This document shows positions 22,600-34,557 of a stretch of 50,293 bases of DNA, in pieces. The stretch comes from Conoideocrella luteorostrata. Lineage: Eukaryota > Ascomycota > Sordariomycetes > Hypocreales > Clavicipitaceae. The position numbers and the translations under genes are program-made. The notes beneath the pieces are model-generated. The model made no database searches. It was given only the letters and a program-made list of their open reading frames with translations, and was not told the DNA's origin. The DNA lies in assembly GCA_032433595.1 (NCBI GenBank), contig JASWJB010000323.1, positions 1 through 50,293 of the forward strand. Direction: 5' to 3'. How positions within the stretch are numbered: the stretch's first letter is position 1; each line of letters opens with the position of its first letter.

Positions 22600-25500
22600 G
22601 GCTTGTCCAGCTTACAGAAACCATTTTTTTCGGGCCCGGCATTGATCGAGATTGTCGACAATTTGACTTCACTGAACAGTTCGAAGATATCATTTTGCGT
22701 GCATACCGGTTGCGTTATGCATTTGGTCACTCCTACACACATTTATCGGCATTTCAAGAAACGCATGCTGGTTCTACGGCACTGGGGTCTATCATTGACA
22801 GCTCAATTGGTAAGAACCAAGCTGGCGCTGGCGGTCATGTGCTGAAATTGCGTCCATAGAATATGCCGGCTTGTCGTCTTTGCTCCCAACTCGTATTTCT
22901 TGCTATTAGCCTTCATAATCCGACCGTCAGAACTAATGCATCTTCTTGTTAGTGATGTATTGTCCTGCGCAGCATCAATTGCAGCCTTGGTCCTGTCATT
23001 TGCAGGTCGTCGATGGTCCAGTTATAACATCGTACCGTCTAGGTTGTAATATTTACTGACTTGAAGAACGAGACGCTGCTTACCGCCGAAGCTTTCACAT
23101 CTATTTCACTCATTACTCTGCTTACAACATCTATCGCTTTCATTCAGGCTATGCCCATGGTTTTGCAATGTATACGGAGCTTCCACCGCATCCAGAAGTT
23201 TTACAACTCTCATCAAGGCGTGACAGAGGATGGCCAACCGCCAGCCTCGGTAGATTCGAGACTTGGGGCTTTAAGTTCGGAGGCAAGTCCGATGGGTGGG
23301 TAATCATTACACGCGCGAAGCTTCGCATGGAGCAAGGAGAGCTCGCTGGTACTGAGAGATTTGAACATTACTTTAGGGCATGTTGTGATCACAGCTGTCA
23401 TCGGGCCAGTTGGGAATGGGAATTCTGCATTGCTGGGTGCCGTCCTGTGGAGATAGCCGCCAGCCTCCAGGACCCAGTCGTCGCAAAAGAGGTTGCTTTG
23501 TGGAGCCATCGTATACTGCGCGCAACAACCGTGGTTCGACACCAAGACTATAAGAGAAAATATCACTGGCTGTTCTCCCATATGACAAGAAATGATATGC
23601 AACAGTCAAGCGGGCATGAAGCCTTGACGTACATATCGGTCAGCTCGAAAAACATGATGAAACTCAAGTCGGAAGTCAAGGCCGTAACCTAACCGGAAGG
23701 AAAAAACCAAGAATAGTGATTAAACATTTATTTTCGTAGCCACAGGAAATACTCTCATCATATCGGTTGATTGGCCTTAGCCACGGCTTTATATTCAAAG
23801 GCGAAGGCAATTCTGCTGGATGAAGTGTTCAGCAGCATGGACACCAAGACCCCGCACGAAGTTTCTGCTCGACACCTCAGAGAAGAGGGGATTTTATGAA
23901 AACAGGGCTCTACTGTGATAGCAGTCACTCATAGCGGTGAGTATGGCTGTGGCTGCACATTATGTTCCCTCAAACCTAACGCAGATTTCCAGAAATCAAT
24001 CCTGCGTTTGTTGAATTAAGTGATTGCCGTTGAAGGTGGTAAACCCTCCAAAGTGGGAGAGATCCCGGACTTTCTACAGGGGAAGGGCTAGATCAGGGAA
24101 CTCGACGCGTGTTCTTTAAATGATGATGTTGTAGAGAAGCCTCCAGAGAAATATCATGACCAATCTCCTACAATTATGTCCCAAACGCAGGTCGAGTCCA
24201 ACGCAGACGAGAATGACCCCCGGGCGAAAGAGCGAAGACTTTACAGTCTACAGGTGCTACATTCTCAAGCACTGATGATAAAGTAGCTGCCTCAAGCTTT
24301 GCCTCCATAGCGGTCTGGCAGTCGCCGGTACCCTTGGAGCTAGTCTGGCGGCGTGGTGAGACATATTAAATGATATTCACTCCGGTAATCCGGATGACTA
24401 ACATATTTCCAAGGTTTACAATGGTCTCGAATCTGCAGCGTACATGCACTCGGATATACTTCGCGTGACGTTAGTAAGACCAAGCTGTGTCAGGGACGAA
24501 ACAAACCGCTGACTACTCCGCATGTTGTTAGCAGTAGGAGCACCATCAGGATTCTCCTCGATGACTGACTCCGGAGAAATATTGAACCGGTGAACTTCAG
24601 GGTATTGGGCAGCTCGTAGAGCAACAGAGAATTTGTGTCCCCTTTCGAGGCCATCAGTCAGCATACTCAAAAGCGAATGTCTAAAGGTTCAGCCAAGATA
24701 TGGAATTCTTAAACATGAGTCTTCCTTCTAGTCTGGTCAACTACATGTCAAATCCAGTAAACATAAATCATTGTTTTAAGTATTAACAAGGACAGTTCTA
24801 ACCAAATCTACAGCCGCTGTAGAGTGCGTTGCCCAAATCATTATTGTATCCATGTTCTGCAAGTACCTCGGTCTAGCCATACGCGTCACACTTTACTTCC
24901 TCCAGCGGTTTTTATCTGTACAAATCCCGACGAATTCGACTGCTGGGCATCGAATCACAGGCACCTGTTTATCTTTCATTCACAGAGATGGCAGCCGGTG
25001 TGGCAACAATTCGAGCATTGGGCTAGCAACGTCGGTTCTAAGAGCGGAGCTATAAGTTGATTGATGCTTCGCAAAGACCAGATTGCATGCCGAGCTCTGT
25101 GCAATCTGCCCTGGGCTTCACGCTCAACATACTCACCGCGATTCCTGCCGTCGCATTGGTATCTATTTTCTGCAGTCGCAAGGACAAATTCAGTTCAGGT
25201 AGTGTTGGTGTCAACTTAGCCATGTTTGTTGGATTTAGTGACTCTTGTGCGACTCGTCCAAAGTTGGACACTGTTGGGGTCGAGTATAGGTGCCGTGACG
25301 AGATTGAAACGGTTTCGTGGAAAAGACAGGATGCGAAGATGCGATAGGTTCGAGTCCAAGAAGTTTGCCATTGAACTGCCACAAGCTGGTGCACTACGAA
25401 TTATCAATCTGACGGCATCGTACTGCGTACATGTACCGGGGTTTAGTATCTATTACAGTGTAAGTGGGGGCGATGCTGACAACAGGTCTTCAACAGAAGT

Positions 25501-26080
25501 CCTTCGAAATGCTACACTCTCAGCCGAGCCTGATCAGCATATGGCCATAACTGGAAGGTCGGACGGTGGGAAGAGCTCGCTTATTTTGGTTTTTTGAACA
25601 TGATTGAGGTCGCAGGAGGCAACATTACTATCGACGACTAGCCGGGAAGATATTCGTACAAAAAGTATAGTCATATCCCAAGATCCCTTTATTTTACCAG
25701 CGGGCAGCGTTCGAAAATGCATTGATCCCTTGAACACTGTTTCTGAGGAGGTATGCCGCAAAGGGTTACAGTCTAGCAGCATGGTTCTTACCGTGTATGA
25801 CATGAACTCGGAAACAGGAGCTGTGATGCAACATACTGCAGACAAAGAATTCCGCGCATATCCTGTCTTGTCTGTCATGTATCGACTTACTCATGTAGAA
25901 TTGTACGACAAGGCAGTAGTGTTAGAAGCCGGGTTACTGCTAGAATTCGACTACCGTCCAGCTGTTACAGGAGGTGTCGAGGTTTGCAGATCTTGCTGCA
26001 AGGGCACGGCACACCGCCATCCAAAGACTCGGGATACACAAAAGAGCACAAAAGCGACGTACAATCAGATGAAATGACGG
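22600..26080 (+). pseudogene. Decayed ABC-C (MRP-type) multidrug transporter
   Basis: Successive pieces of one fungal full-size ABC-C transporter appear in the right order but in changing frames with stops. The N-terminus FGPGIDRDCRQFDFTEQFED is at about 22635-22695. TMD0-like helices lie at 22750-23050. The end of TMD1 (SLITLLTTSIAFIQAMPMVLQ) is at 23110-23180. The NBD1 Walker B/D-loop (ILLDEVFSSMDTKTPHEVSA, read across shifts) is at about 23800-23870, followed by VIAVTHS. TMD2 (VAQIIIVSMFCKYLGLAIR; FSSGSVGVNLAMFVGFSDS) is at 24825-25245. NBD2 Walker A (GRSDGGKSSL, consensus GxxGSGKS) is at about 25552-25582, then ISQDPFILPAGSVRKCIDP and YDKAVVLEAGLLLEF at 25670-25950. The signature region is lost. 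It cannot encode a working pump. Confidence 0.8.
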
Positions 26081-29000
26081 CATAGCAGAACCTTGTTGAC
26101 TAGTGGGATAGTTGTGTCACTGGACGAGAGCGGCTGATGCTGACTCTGTGCCCGTCCGAAGTAGAGTTCGCACGCTACAGTCTGGAATATCCTGTAAGAG
26201 CCCCGTCTCATACGGTACTTCGTCTTGGCACCGTCTGGTTATACATTTGGGCGGCGCACCTCCGTATTACAGAGGTGGCTGGGAAGCGTCAGCGTCAGCG
26301 TCTGCGTCAGTGTCAGTGCTAGATGTTCGGTACATTCGGAGTACAATAACGCATTTCTGCAAAAGCGGCATCGACTAGCTACGGAGCACCCATACAGTAA
26401 GACAACACGCCCAATAATAGTATCTGTCTCGTTGCAAGGAAGGGGAAGGGGAAGGACCCGAGTGGCAGAGGCGGGGGGCCAGCATTCAATGTCGCAGCTC
26501 GCATTGCAGATGGGCACTCTCGTGACGACTGTGGGCATAACAGCTGATATCTACGACGAATCTCGTCGCTGTAAGGGCGGGTCGGGGACGTGGCATCATG
26601 GTGTGAAAGACCATGGAGCAGTTAGCCTGGTGTTCTATTTGCATCGAGGCGACAATAAGAAACAGCTTTTAGCCAATGCCGATTCCCACTCTTGGACGAG
26701 AGTCGCTACGCGGCAAGCGGGCGGAAAATGTGATTGATGTCAGCCTGGTTCTGGTCGGCCATGTTTCTTTTCGAGGCTGTCGGCAAATTAATTGCTTCTC
26801 ATTCTGACTGTTTGACTAGCATGCCGTATGTACTCCGTGCTCCGTTGAGCCACGCAGCAATGCCCCGTGGGACTGGCAGGCAATGGTTCCAACGCCAAGT
26901 TATTTGGTGATGTTGGTTTGCAACAATCCAAGCTCGAAGCTCTTCTCGTCTCCGTGCCTTGTCTTGCCTTGCCTTTTCTTGCCTCACCTTCCATAGCACT
27001 GCCAGCTTGGTTGGGTCACGCCTGCCTAACTTTCTTTATGAAACCCCTCCCATTGAGCCTATGCCGGTCTGATCATCAGTCTGCTCTGCCCTGAGGCTGA
27101 CTGGCCACAGTATTCAACTTCCGGTCCTTGATGCTTCTCAATTAATCTTCCATCACCGTCACAATACCATTCTCTTTTTTCTTGTCCCTACTTTACTTCT
27201 GTTGTCTAGAGCGCGGTACCAGCAGACTCATACTTGATCCTTTCATCTCTAGTTACTAGTACCTACTGCGTACTCCGTCCAGTGGCACCTGCTCCCCACT
27301 GACCAGGTGCGTACCCAGCTTGCCAGCTACCAGCCGCCAACCACTCGAGTCGGAGTACGGAGTACCAGGTCCGCCCTCTCTGTGGAGGAGCGACCCGCAT
27401 GCGGAGTACAGAGTAGTTATTATACAACACGGTTGGTGCTCTCTGCCCAAGGGATCGTGGACTGTATTATCTGTGTCTGGCATCTATCGTCCGTCGGACG
27501 CTTGCTCGTCTTATTTCCTCACCGCTTGTCCCTTGATGCCGCCGTCTCGTCGCCGGGTCAATCGCAGACGGCCGCATTAGGCGACAGGGCCAATTGCTAT
27601 AAACAATCGCAATCACGATTTTGTGTCTTTTGGCTTTCTGTCTTCAATATAGCCAGCCTCCCTGAACTTGACCACATTGTGGAAAGTTTGGGCAGTTGGG
27701 ATAGCCTGGCATAACTACGGAGTACGGAGTATATTGTTTGCTTGACTCGGCCTGCTGTTGCCTACTTACCCGTTCCGTTCCTACTGAGTACCTAGGTACT
27801 TACTTGAGGTGCACACACGGCTTCGACTCGGCCAGTGGGAATCGAGTCGCCACCACCCGCCACCACCTCCATCTCAATTGCCCCGTCAGAAAACGCCAAC
27901 TAAGGCGGCGAGACACCACCTCACTCCGGCACACCGACGCCTCAGTGACAGGCTGGCACGGGCTTTGTTGCTGGCTTGCTAGTTGTCACTTGTCCCGTTG
28001 ATACTTCAGCCACCCAAACACGTACATACGTACGCGGTGTTTATCTGGAAGCCGTGGCCGCAATCGAGCACTTCCGCCATCTCCTTTCTGTCAGTCGATT
28101 TCATACTTGCGTCCTGGGACTTCTGCTGCCGGCCCTTTCCTTCCTTCGGCCTCCGACTGGTTCAGCTGAGTCATCTACCCCTCGGTGCGGCTTAGACACT
28201 GAACACAAGTCGAGATCAGGTCACTCAGCATTAGTTAATCCCAACTAGCTGCTTAGATCTGGCTGGACTGCTTCGCTCGGCAGCCCCGTCCACCTAATCC
28301 AGCTACCCTCCTCTTGTTCCATTGCACGGCGTCTCGCATCTTCGCGCCGCACCGAAAACGTCGAGACCGAGCGGTACATTGTGTCATTTGCGGGATACAG
28401 AACATTGCTTCCTGTAATTCCCTATTTACAACGCTGTCGGAATTCCACAAGCTCCTGTCGTGTTGGGCCCTTTGACACAGCTTGCGCCCACTAGTTATTG
28501 GCCCGCTCCAGAGGGTACAGCCAGGGGTACCAGTCCTAGGTACATCGTCCGTGTGGCCTTTTTGCCCCTTGTGCCTCGTACCTCTCGCCTCCGCTTTCTC
28601 GGTCCGCCTGCGCCACTTCCGGCACCTAAAAAGGACGAGCGGGAGCCAAGTGTGCTACGTACGACGACTACGACTACGACTACCACCCAGCCATAGTTGT
28701 CGTGGCTGGCTCGAATTGGTGTGTGCTTGTTTGACCTAGTTCAGTTAGTGGGTGAGTGAGTGAATGCTTTTGTCCCTGCGCTGAAAATGGGACTAGATGT
28801 GCTGGGAATCGCAGTGCGCCGCCCCTTGGTTGTGCGTTAATGGCCATCTCACGTCCTCTTTTGTCTCCCTACCTCTGCCTCTCCACGTTGGTACGAAGAA
28901 TGTCACTGACCAATCATTGAAGCCGATAGTGTCTAGGGGGTTCGCCGCGTTCTTTCGTACCATTGTCATTCCATTCTGTCGCCTTCGCCGACAGCATCCG

Positions 29001-29905
29001 ACGCCGCCGGCAGAGTGGGTGACAGAACACAGTGACAGTCAGACTAGTCTCTTATTCATCATAAAGAGTCATTCGACGGAGGGAGGCAGACATCGCGCGA
29101 AACCCTAATCCCGCTCATATAGTGCTACGACTCCGTACGCACATTTGGATTCCAGGTCATTCACGGCGTATTCTTCACCATCGCTAAACTCTTTTAAGCC
29201 CAATTCGTTGTCACTGCAAACACACGTCGACGGCCTCCGCCTCTAGCAGGTCTCATCCACCGCCATCAGGTGAGCACTGTGACCGACTCCCATCGCCATC
29301 GACGAGGCCCCCCTCAGGCCCAGCCAACCCAAAACCATCCAGCCCACCTTCTGCAGACTGGCCCACTTCGAGGTCATCTACTGGATGAGGCCGCCCCTCC
29401 CACTCCAACTGGCGTCTGATCCTGCACCCCGTCCAAGTCCACCATCGCTTTGTCCAATCAAGGCGCTTGCGACCCCCTGCTTGCCCGTGACCTCATCATA
29501 CCTTGTTCAGTGGCCTCGACTCCAAGGCCAAACGCTCCGCCAGTGATTCCGCATCTCGCACATCTGATCCAAACCAAGCCCGCGGCCCGTGTTCAATCCC
29601 TTGTTCTGTTGAGGGAGGTCGACAAACATTAACCCGCGTTGTTTGTTCCCGATTGTGCCGATATTTAGGACCGCTGGCCTGTCTAACATTTCTCGAAGAT
29701 CCTTACGGTTGTGCCTGAACAGTTCCCGTATGAGAGATTTCACGCTCATTGTTCATCCATCGTTCGCCACCGCAGGTCGGAGTGAACAGATACACAGTTC
29801 AACCTCCTTTCAACGCCAAGAATTTACTTCGGGTTATTCAACCGGAGACGCAAATTTGAAGCCCACAGGTCATTTTGACGACTCATTCCCACAACCGTTA
29901 TCAAG
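26081..29905. other. 3.8 kb non-coding region upstream of the J-domain gene
   Basis: No supportable gene. It contains a CGTCAG-type hexamer repeat (26286-26318), three exact TACGGAGTA words (27356, 27716, 27723) and several near matches, and a pyrimidine-rich stretch from about 27100 to 29300. The right end must hold the promoter and 5' leader of the J-domain gene, perhaps a long one, since many fungal regulatory genes have leaders over 500 nt; this is not shown by the sequence. Confidence 0.5.
26286..26318. repeat. Imperfect CGTCAG hexamer repeat
   Basis: GCGTCAGCGTCAGCGTCTGC followed by GTCAGTGTCAGTG: about five hexamer units with single substitutions. Confidence 0.8.
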
Positions 29906-31687
29906 ATGGCTTCTTTACCGCCTGATCCGTACAAGATTCTCGGCGTTTCAAAAGATGCACAAATTCCAGAGATTCGGTCCGCTCATCGAAAACTTGTCCT
30001 GAAATGTCACCCAGACAAGGTCCAGGACCCCACCTTGAAGGCTCTCAAGCAGGATGAATTTCAAAAGGTTCAACAGGCATATGAGTTGCTCAGCGACGAT
30101 CACGAACGCCAAAGGTACGACGACAAAGTTAAGCTACGAGAACTGCAAAAGCAATTCCAAAACAAGGCAAACATATCAAGTCCCCGATCGTCACCAAGGT
30201 ATTCTGGGCAAGATGAGGTTCGTGGTACCGAACATAGGGCGTCTCCTTTCAAGGCTGGCACTACACCTCCAAATACCAAGTACCATTACAACCGGTCCTC
30301 GGACGAAGATTTGAGTCGAGGTGCTCGCATTTATGACGCCGCACCCCGATCATCACGCAGGGATTCAAAACGCGAAGTTGAAAGAGACCGAGAGCGTGAA
30401 CGTGAGGCGAGAGAGAGAGAAAGGGATAGGGAGAGGGAGAGGGAGAGAGACAGGGAGAGCGACCGTCGACGTCGTCAAGAAGATGCTATTAGACGGGAGA
30501 AGGAGGCGGCCAAAGAGGCCAAGGAAGCCCGGCGAGCCGAGAGGCGCGCACGTGATAAACAGCGCGACAAAGACATAAAGCGAGATTCTGAAGAGAAGAA
30601 GCGATATGGGAAGCCTTATATTGAGCCCTACGAAGATGAGGCTCCGGCTGCGAAGTCTGACAAAAAGAAATCAAGCACCGGCCGCAAAAAGCTCGATGAG
30701 AAACGTGATCGTTCGTCTGGTAGAGAGGACACGCCCACAGCAGTTCCCGTACCTCCCCCGGCACCAACACGATCCTACACCAATAAGGTTGATTACGCCT
30801 CATCTTATATTCAAGCGACGAGGGCCAAGAGTGGTGGGCCGCCTTTGCAGCGCGCAGCTACCTACCACGTGCGAACTGTCCCTGCTGCACCCTCGCCCCC
30901 TCCGACCCAAAATGCGCCCTTTACCACCCCAGATGATGATGATGCGCGCCGATCATCTGCCAAGCCTCGTCGTGGATCTGGAGACGGACCAAGGCTCTCT
31001 AGGGAGCGGTCTTACCGCGCTTCCTCTCGGGAAGTGCTGGATGATACCCCAATTGTCAACACCACGCCACCCACTCGCCATGCTGCTACATTCCCCAAAG
31101 CATCTCCTGGAAATCCGGCCGTGTCGTCATCGCCTCCAAGAACTGATCTCCCAAGAACCAATACGATGCCAACAGAGCCATCTTATTCTCGCCCAATCAC
31201 CGGGCTATCAAGATCTCAAACTTTCAACGCGTTCGGTGACACGATTGATCATCCTCGTGGCCGCGACCGGTCGCGCATGCAGCCCCAAATGGACGTCGGC
31301 TCCGATTCGGAAGATATGTACGAGCGACGCCGCGATAGAAAGCATCGAAGCAGCAGGCGACATCACTCACCCGAACAAATGAGAACCGAAAATGTCTCTC
31401 GTTATCAAGTCGAAGGAAGTCGCAGCAGACTCCATAGCTCATACTCACGCCGCATGGACCACGACACGGTTGAGCCGTACACGCACTACGCTTACAATGT
31501 ATATCAAGACTCTGTCCGGCCATCGATGCCAGGTCGTGAGAGCGGCTATGGTGCCTCAACTGCCGCAGCAAAATTCCCCAAGGTAAAGACATCTAAGAAC
31601 TATGGATACGGTGATGTTCAATTCAGCACTTACTACGACAAAACTTACGACAAGCCTTCTCACGAAGGCTACCCGGCGCGTGCATGA
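29906..31687 (+). CDS. J-domain (DnaJ-like) protein with long charged disordered tail
   Basis: Single-exon 593-aa protein. A J domain occupies about residues 7-77: DPYKILGVSKDA, then the HPD loop at 35-37 (CHPDKVQ) needed to stimulate Hsp70 ATPase, then AYELLSDDHERQRYD. No Gly/Phe or Cys-rich zinc region follows, so it is a class III (DnaJC) co-chaperone. Residues about 155-240 are an Arg/Glu/Asp-rich repeat-like block resembling a single charged helix, and the rest is Ser/Pro/Arg-rich and predicted disordered. There is no signal peptide or membrane segment. It is typical of filamentous fungi; the client process is unknown. The RD/RE tails recall splicing or RNA-binding factors, which is only suggestive. 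Confidence 0.9.
   Translation: MASLPPDPYKILGVSKDAQIPEIRSAHRKLVLKCHPDKVQDPTLKALKQDEFQKVQQAYELLSDDHERQRYDDKVKLRELQKQFQNKANISSPRSSPRYSGQDEVRGTEHRASPFKAGTTPPNTKYHYNRSSDEDLSRGARIYDAAPRSSRRDSKREVERDREREREARERERDRERERERDRESDRRRRQEDAIRREKEAAKEAKEARRAERRARDKQRDKDIKRDSEEKKRYGKPYIEPYEDEAPAAKSDKKKSSTGRKKLDEKRDRSSGREDTPTAVPVPPPAPTRSYTNKVDYASSYIQATRAKSGGPPLQRAATYHVRTVPAAPSPPPTQNAPFTTPDDDDARRSSAKPRRGSGDGPRLSRERSYRASSREVLDDTPIVNTTPPTRHAATFPKASPGNPAVSSSPPRTDLPRTNTMPTEPSYSRPITGLSRSQTFNAFGDTIDHPRGRDRSRMQPQMDVGSDSEDMYERRRDRKHRSSRRHHSPEQMRTENVSRYQVEGSRSRLHSSYSRRMDHDTVEPYTHYAYNVYQDSVRPSMPGRESGYGASTAAAKFPKVKTSKNYGYGDVQFSTYYDKTYDKPSHEGYPARA
30385..30470 (+). repeat. Purine-rich low-complexity tract in the J-domain gene
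   Basis: GAGAGA/GGGAGA-rich sequence coding the RE/RD-rich segment. A repeat of this kind is prone to in-frame length variation. Confidence 0.75.
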
Positions 31688-32574
31688 ATCGGCGTTATTT
31701 TCTTTTTCTTCTCTTCTTTCCAAAGTTATTGTCTTGCATTACATGCACAAGTCACGACAATATTTCAAACTAATCCACAATTTAATGTGGTATTCAATTA
31801 TAGTTCTTCGAATTGCCGGTGTGGCTTGTCCTGCTTTTCTCATCATAGCTTTGCATTTTGAGTTTTGTTCCTTATTCAATTCATGAAACGATTTGTGTTT
31901 TTTTAACGATTTATGTGGGCTAAGACGGCTCATGGCTTGTTTTTAACGAAATGTTTACAGCCATCGGCGATATCGGTACGGTTTTACTGTTCAGGGTTCA
32001 TGGCACCCGGAGTTTGAAGCTTGCGGACCGGTGTGAGGGTTGGTCCAAGTGGTGTACCTTTTACGGTCATAAATGGCCAATCACACACTATCAGGCAAAG
32101 CGGGATTTATTCGCTCGTTGTAATTTTTGGGATAAGAGGACACATTTGAGACGCTGAGCTATTGGCTTAAGTCTGTTGTTTAATTACGGTTTCAGAGGAG
32201 GCGTTGAAGGATTTGGTTTACTCCATGTTATACCACACTCATTTGCTAGAGTATAGAAGTGGCCGCGCAATACAGTTGTTTAGCATCCAAAGTCATTTGT
32301 ATGTTTAAAATTTCGTGACATTGATTTGTTTTAAGGTAGGCCGGCTGTTCCCGTGAGAATTTTACAGGGTCATGGACACCAAAGTATAGGCAGGTTTCTA
32401 TGGTCCTATGAAAGCCCCGGACACGTTGAGATTTAGCTTTATATAGGTAACGTTGTCAATTACTAGGACGATTCAGGTTATTTATAAACGTGTTTGGAAT
32501 AAGATTGAGTCTAGCAATAAGCAGAGCAGTAGACCAAAAAAAAGAACAAAAATGAAAGAAAAGGCAAAAAAAAA
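31688..32574. other. Intergenic region between the J-domain gene and tRNA-Phe
   Basis: About 890 bp with no gene recognised. It contains the 3' end of the J-domain transcript and an A-rich stretch directly downstream (minus strand) of the tRNA, the T-run on that strand serving as Pol III terminator. Confidence 0.55.
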
Positions 32575-32672
32575 TGCGGCCAGTGTGACTCGAACACACG
32601 ACCTTCAGATAGGCATCCGTAGGATTGAAGTTTGACTTCAGTCTGACGATCTCCCAGCTAATCTATGGCCGC
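32575..32672 (-). tRNA. tRNA-Phe (anticodon GAA) with a 25-nt intron
   Basis: On the minus strand GCGGCCA (32672-32666) pairs with TGGCCGC. The D stem is GATT/GATC, the anticodon stem TCAGA/TCTGA and the T arm GTGTGTTCGAGTCACAC. The anticodon GAA is at 32639-32637. A 25-nt intron (32635-32611) follows position 37, leaving a 73-nt mature tRNA with discriminator A. The plus-strand A runs at about 32565-32574 give the T-rich Pol III terminator just downstream. Confidence 0.95.
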
Positions 32673-32930
32673 AGATATTCCGAATACACTTATCATCAGT
32701 TATATCCCTTTCTCATATCCTACAGCTAATGTGTCCACAATTTTCACATTTGTGCACAACGTCCACATTCACCAGTACGTTGCTTTGCACCGACATGAAA
32801 CTCAAAAGACAAAAGCTATTGTTTGAGTAGATGCCTTGTTCCATTTAAATATGGTTACATTTTTGTTTGTTTGCCTTTGAGCACAAGATTTCACCAAAGA
32901 GGCGTGCAACTCCCATTAAGCCGTAGCGAT

Positions 32931-34557
32931 TTACGCCACCCTCCTCTCCGTGATACTCTCGCCTAACGGCTTGCTCTGCACAAAGCCACCATTCTGAGCA
33001 CCCTCCTCGAAAATTTTCTGTCCCCGCAACCAAGTCTCCTTGACTCTACCCGTAAATTCGTGTCCGTCCCACGGCGAGCATTTGTTCTTCCATCGCATAT
33101 CGCCGTGTGCAAAGGTCCAGACCTCCGCATCGTCAAAAATACATATATCGGCATCCATGCCAGCCCTGATCGAGCCCTTGCGATGAGATAGACCGACTTG
33201 TTCCGCCGTAGCTTGGCAGCAGAGACGGACGATGTCTGTAATTGTAGGTGTTTTGGATGTCTTGCTCCGCTGTTTAGCTGTCGAGTGGATGATGGGCAGA
33301 CCGAGACCGACGGAGGAGATGCCGCCCCAGGCTGACATGAAGTCGCCCACCTTCTTCCTGTCTCCTGCTTTGCTTGGCTCCTCCAGGGCAGCAGCGTCAG
33401 GTGAGCATAGTCCCGGGGCAAGAAGCTTGAGATCTGGCGTGCAAGGGGAGTGGTCTGACACGATGGTTCTGATGCACGAGTCGCTGGCCACGAGCTCGTC
33501 CCAGAGACCATCGCGGTTGCGGCCATCACGAATGGGCGGGCAGCATTTATGTCTGGTGTCGCCCTTTTCGATTTCTTCGGCGGAGAGGCCCAAGTAGTGG
33601 AAGCATGTTTCGGCTGTGATGTTGACACCCCTGGCTCGGGCTTCCTTCAGGAGCGGAATACACTGAGTTGCTGATAGATGCACAATGTGCAAGTGTAATG
33701 ACGGCGCGATGTGTGCTGCCGATAGAATCTCCTGGACTGCGGTGGTTTCAAAGGTAGGTGGTCGAGAATCCAGAAAGGTTTGATATTCCGTGACATCAGT
33801 TGATTCATGACCGTCGGCGTTTCCATTTGTGTGACTGTTAGTATGGCCGTTGGTGTGTCCTGCACATGGCTCCATTTCGGCATGAAACATGAGAGTTGTG
33901 GTGCTATCTTTAAGAGTCTCCATCGCCAAAGCCATGTCCTTCGGAGTAATAGCAGGGAACTCATCAACCTATCACCATGTATGCATCAGCACTACTCATT
34001 CGTCCAACCTCGTCAAGGCAGCCATCACAAAGACTTACGCCAGATTCGATCAGAAACCCTTTGAACCCTCTTACCCCCGCGTCGACAAGCGGTTTCAGTT
34101 GATCCGCATTTCCTGGGATCACGCCTCCATAGAACCCAACATCAACCCAACACTGGCCCTTACTAGCTGCCAACTTCTCCTGGAACCCTCTCACCGTCGT
34201 TGTAGGCGGGATAGCATTCAGCGGCATGTCAACCACGGTCGTGACACCGCCAGACGCGGCAGCCCTGGTGCCGGTCCAAAAGCCCTCCCATTCTGTGCGT
34301 CCAGGCTCGTTCAGGTGAACGTGGGCGTCGACAAGTCCGGGCAACAGCAGCTTTGGCGAGTAGTCGAAATACGCCGTCCCAGCGGGGAAGCCGGTCTGCG
34401 GAACAATCTCGGACACGACGGAGATAATCCTGCCAGTTGCTGGAGAGATAGAAATAGTCGCGGGCGAGATTTCCAATGAGCCTGAGGCCTGGGGAAGAAC
34501 CGCACGACTTGAGACCAGCACAGTGAGAGGGCTGGCTTGTGAGTTGGCGGCCGTCAT
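32931..34557 (-). CDS. Allantoinase
   Basis: Two exons, 34557-34039 and 33968-32931, giving 518 aa; the intron is 70 nt. This cyclic amidohydrolase opens allantoin to allantoate in purine catabolism. Metal-binding motifs are in order: DAHVHLNEPGRTEWEGF (His79, His81), the Lys to be carboxylated in GVRGFKGFL (K166), LMFHAE (His202), LHIVHLSA, and SDHSPCTPDLK. GMDADICIFDD near the C-terminus fits the amidohydrolase outer sheet. An HTNG-rich low-complexity insert (about residues 210-228) interrupts the usual loop after the FHAE motif. The start was placed at 34557 because the 86 residues upstream to the first in-frame Met look non-coding. No other allantoin gene is next to it, although fungal nitrogen-catabolic genes are often dispersed. 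Confidence 0.93.

Noticed and set aside
23168..23692. 174-aa plus-strand open frame
   Set aside because: It overlaps the NBD1 region of the decayed ABC transporter and contains fragments of it out of frame; not an independent gene.
26225..26737. 170-aa open frame
   Set aside because: It starts inside the CGTCAG hexamer repeat, is low-complexity, and has no family features or exon signals.
30606..31382. 258-aa open frame in the +3 frame of the J-domain gene
   Set aside because: Created by the repetitive, stop-poor codon use of the J-domain protein's disordered region.
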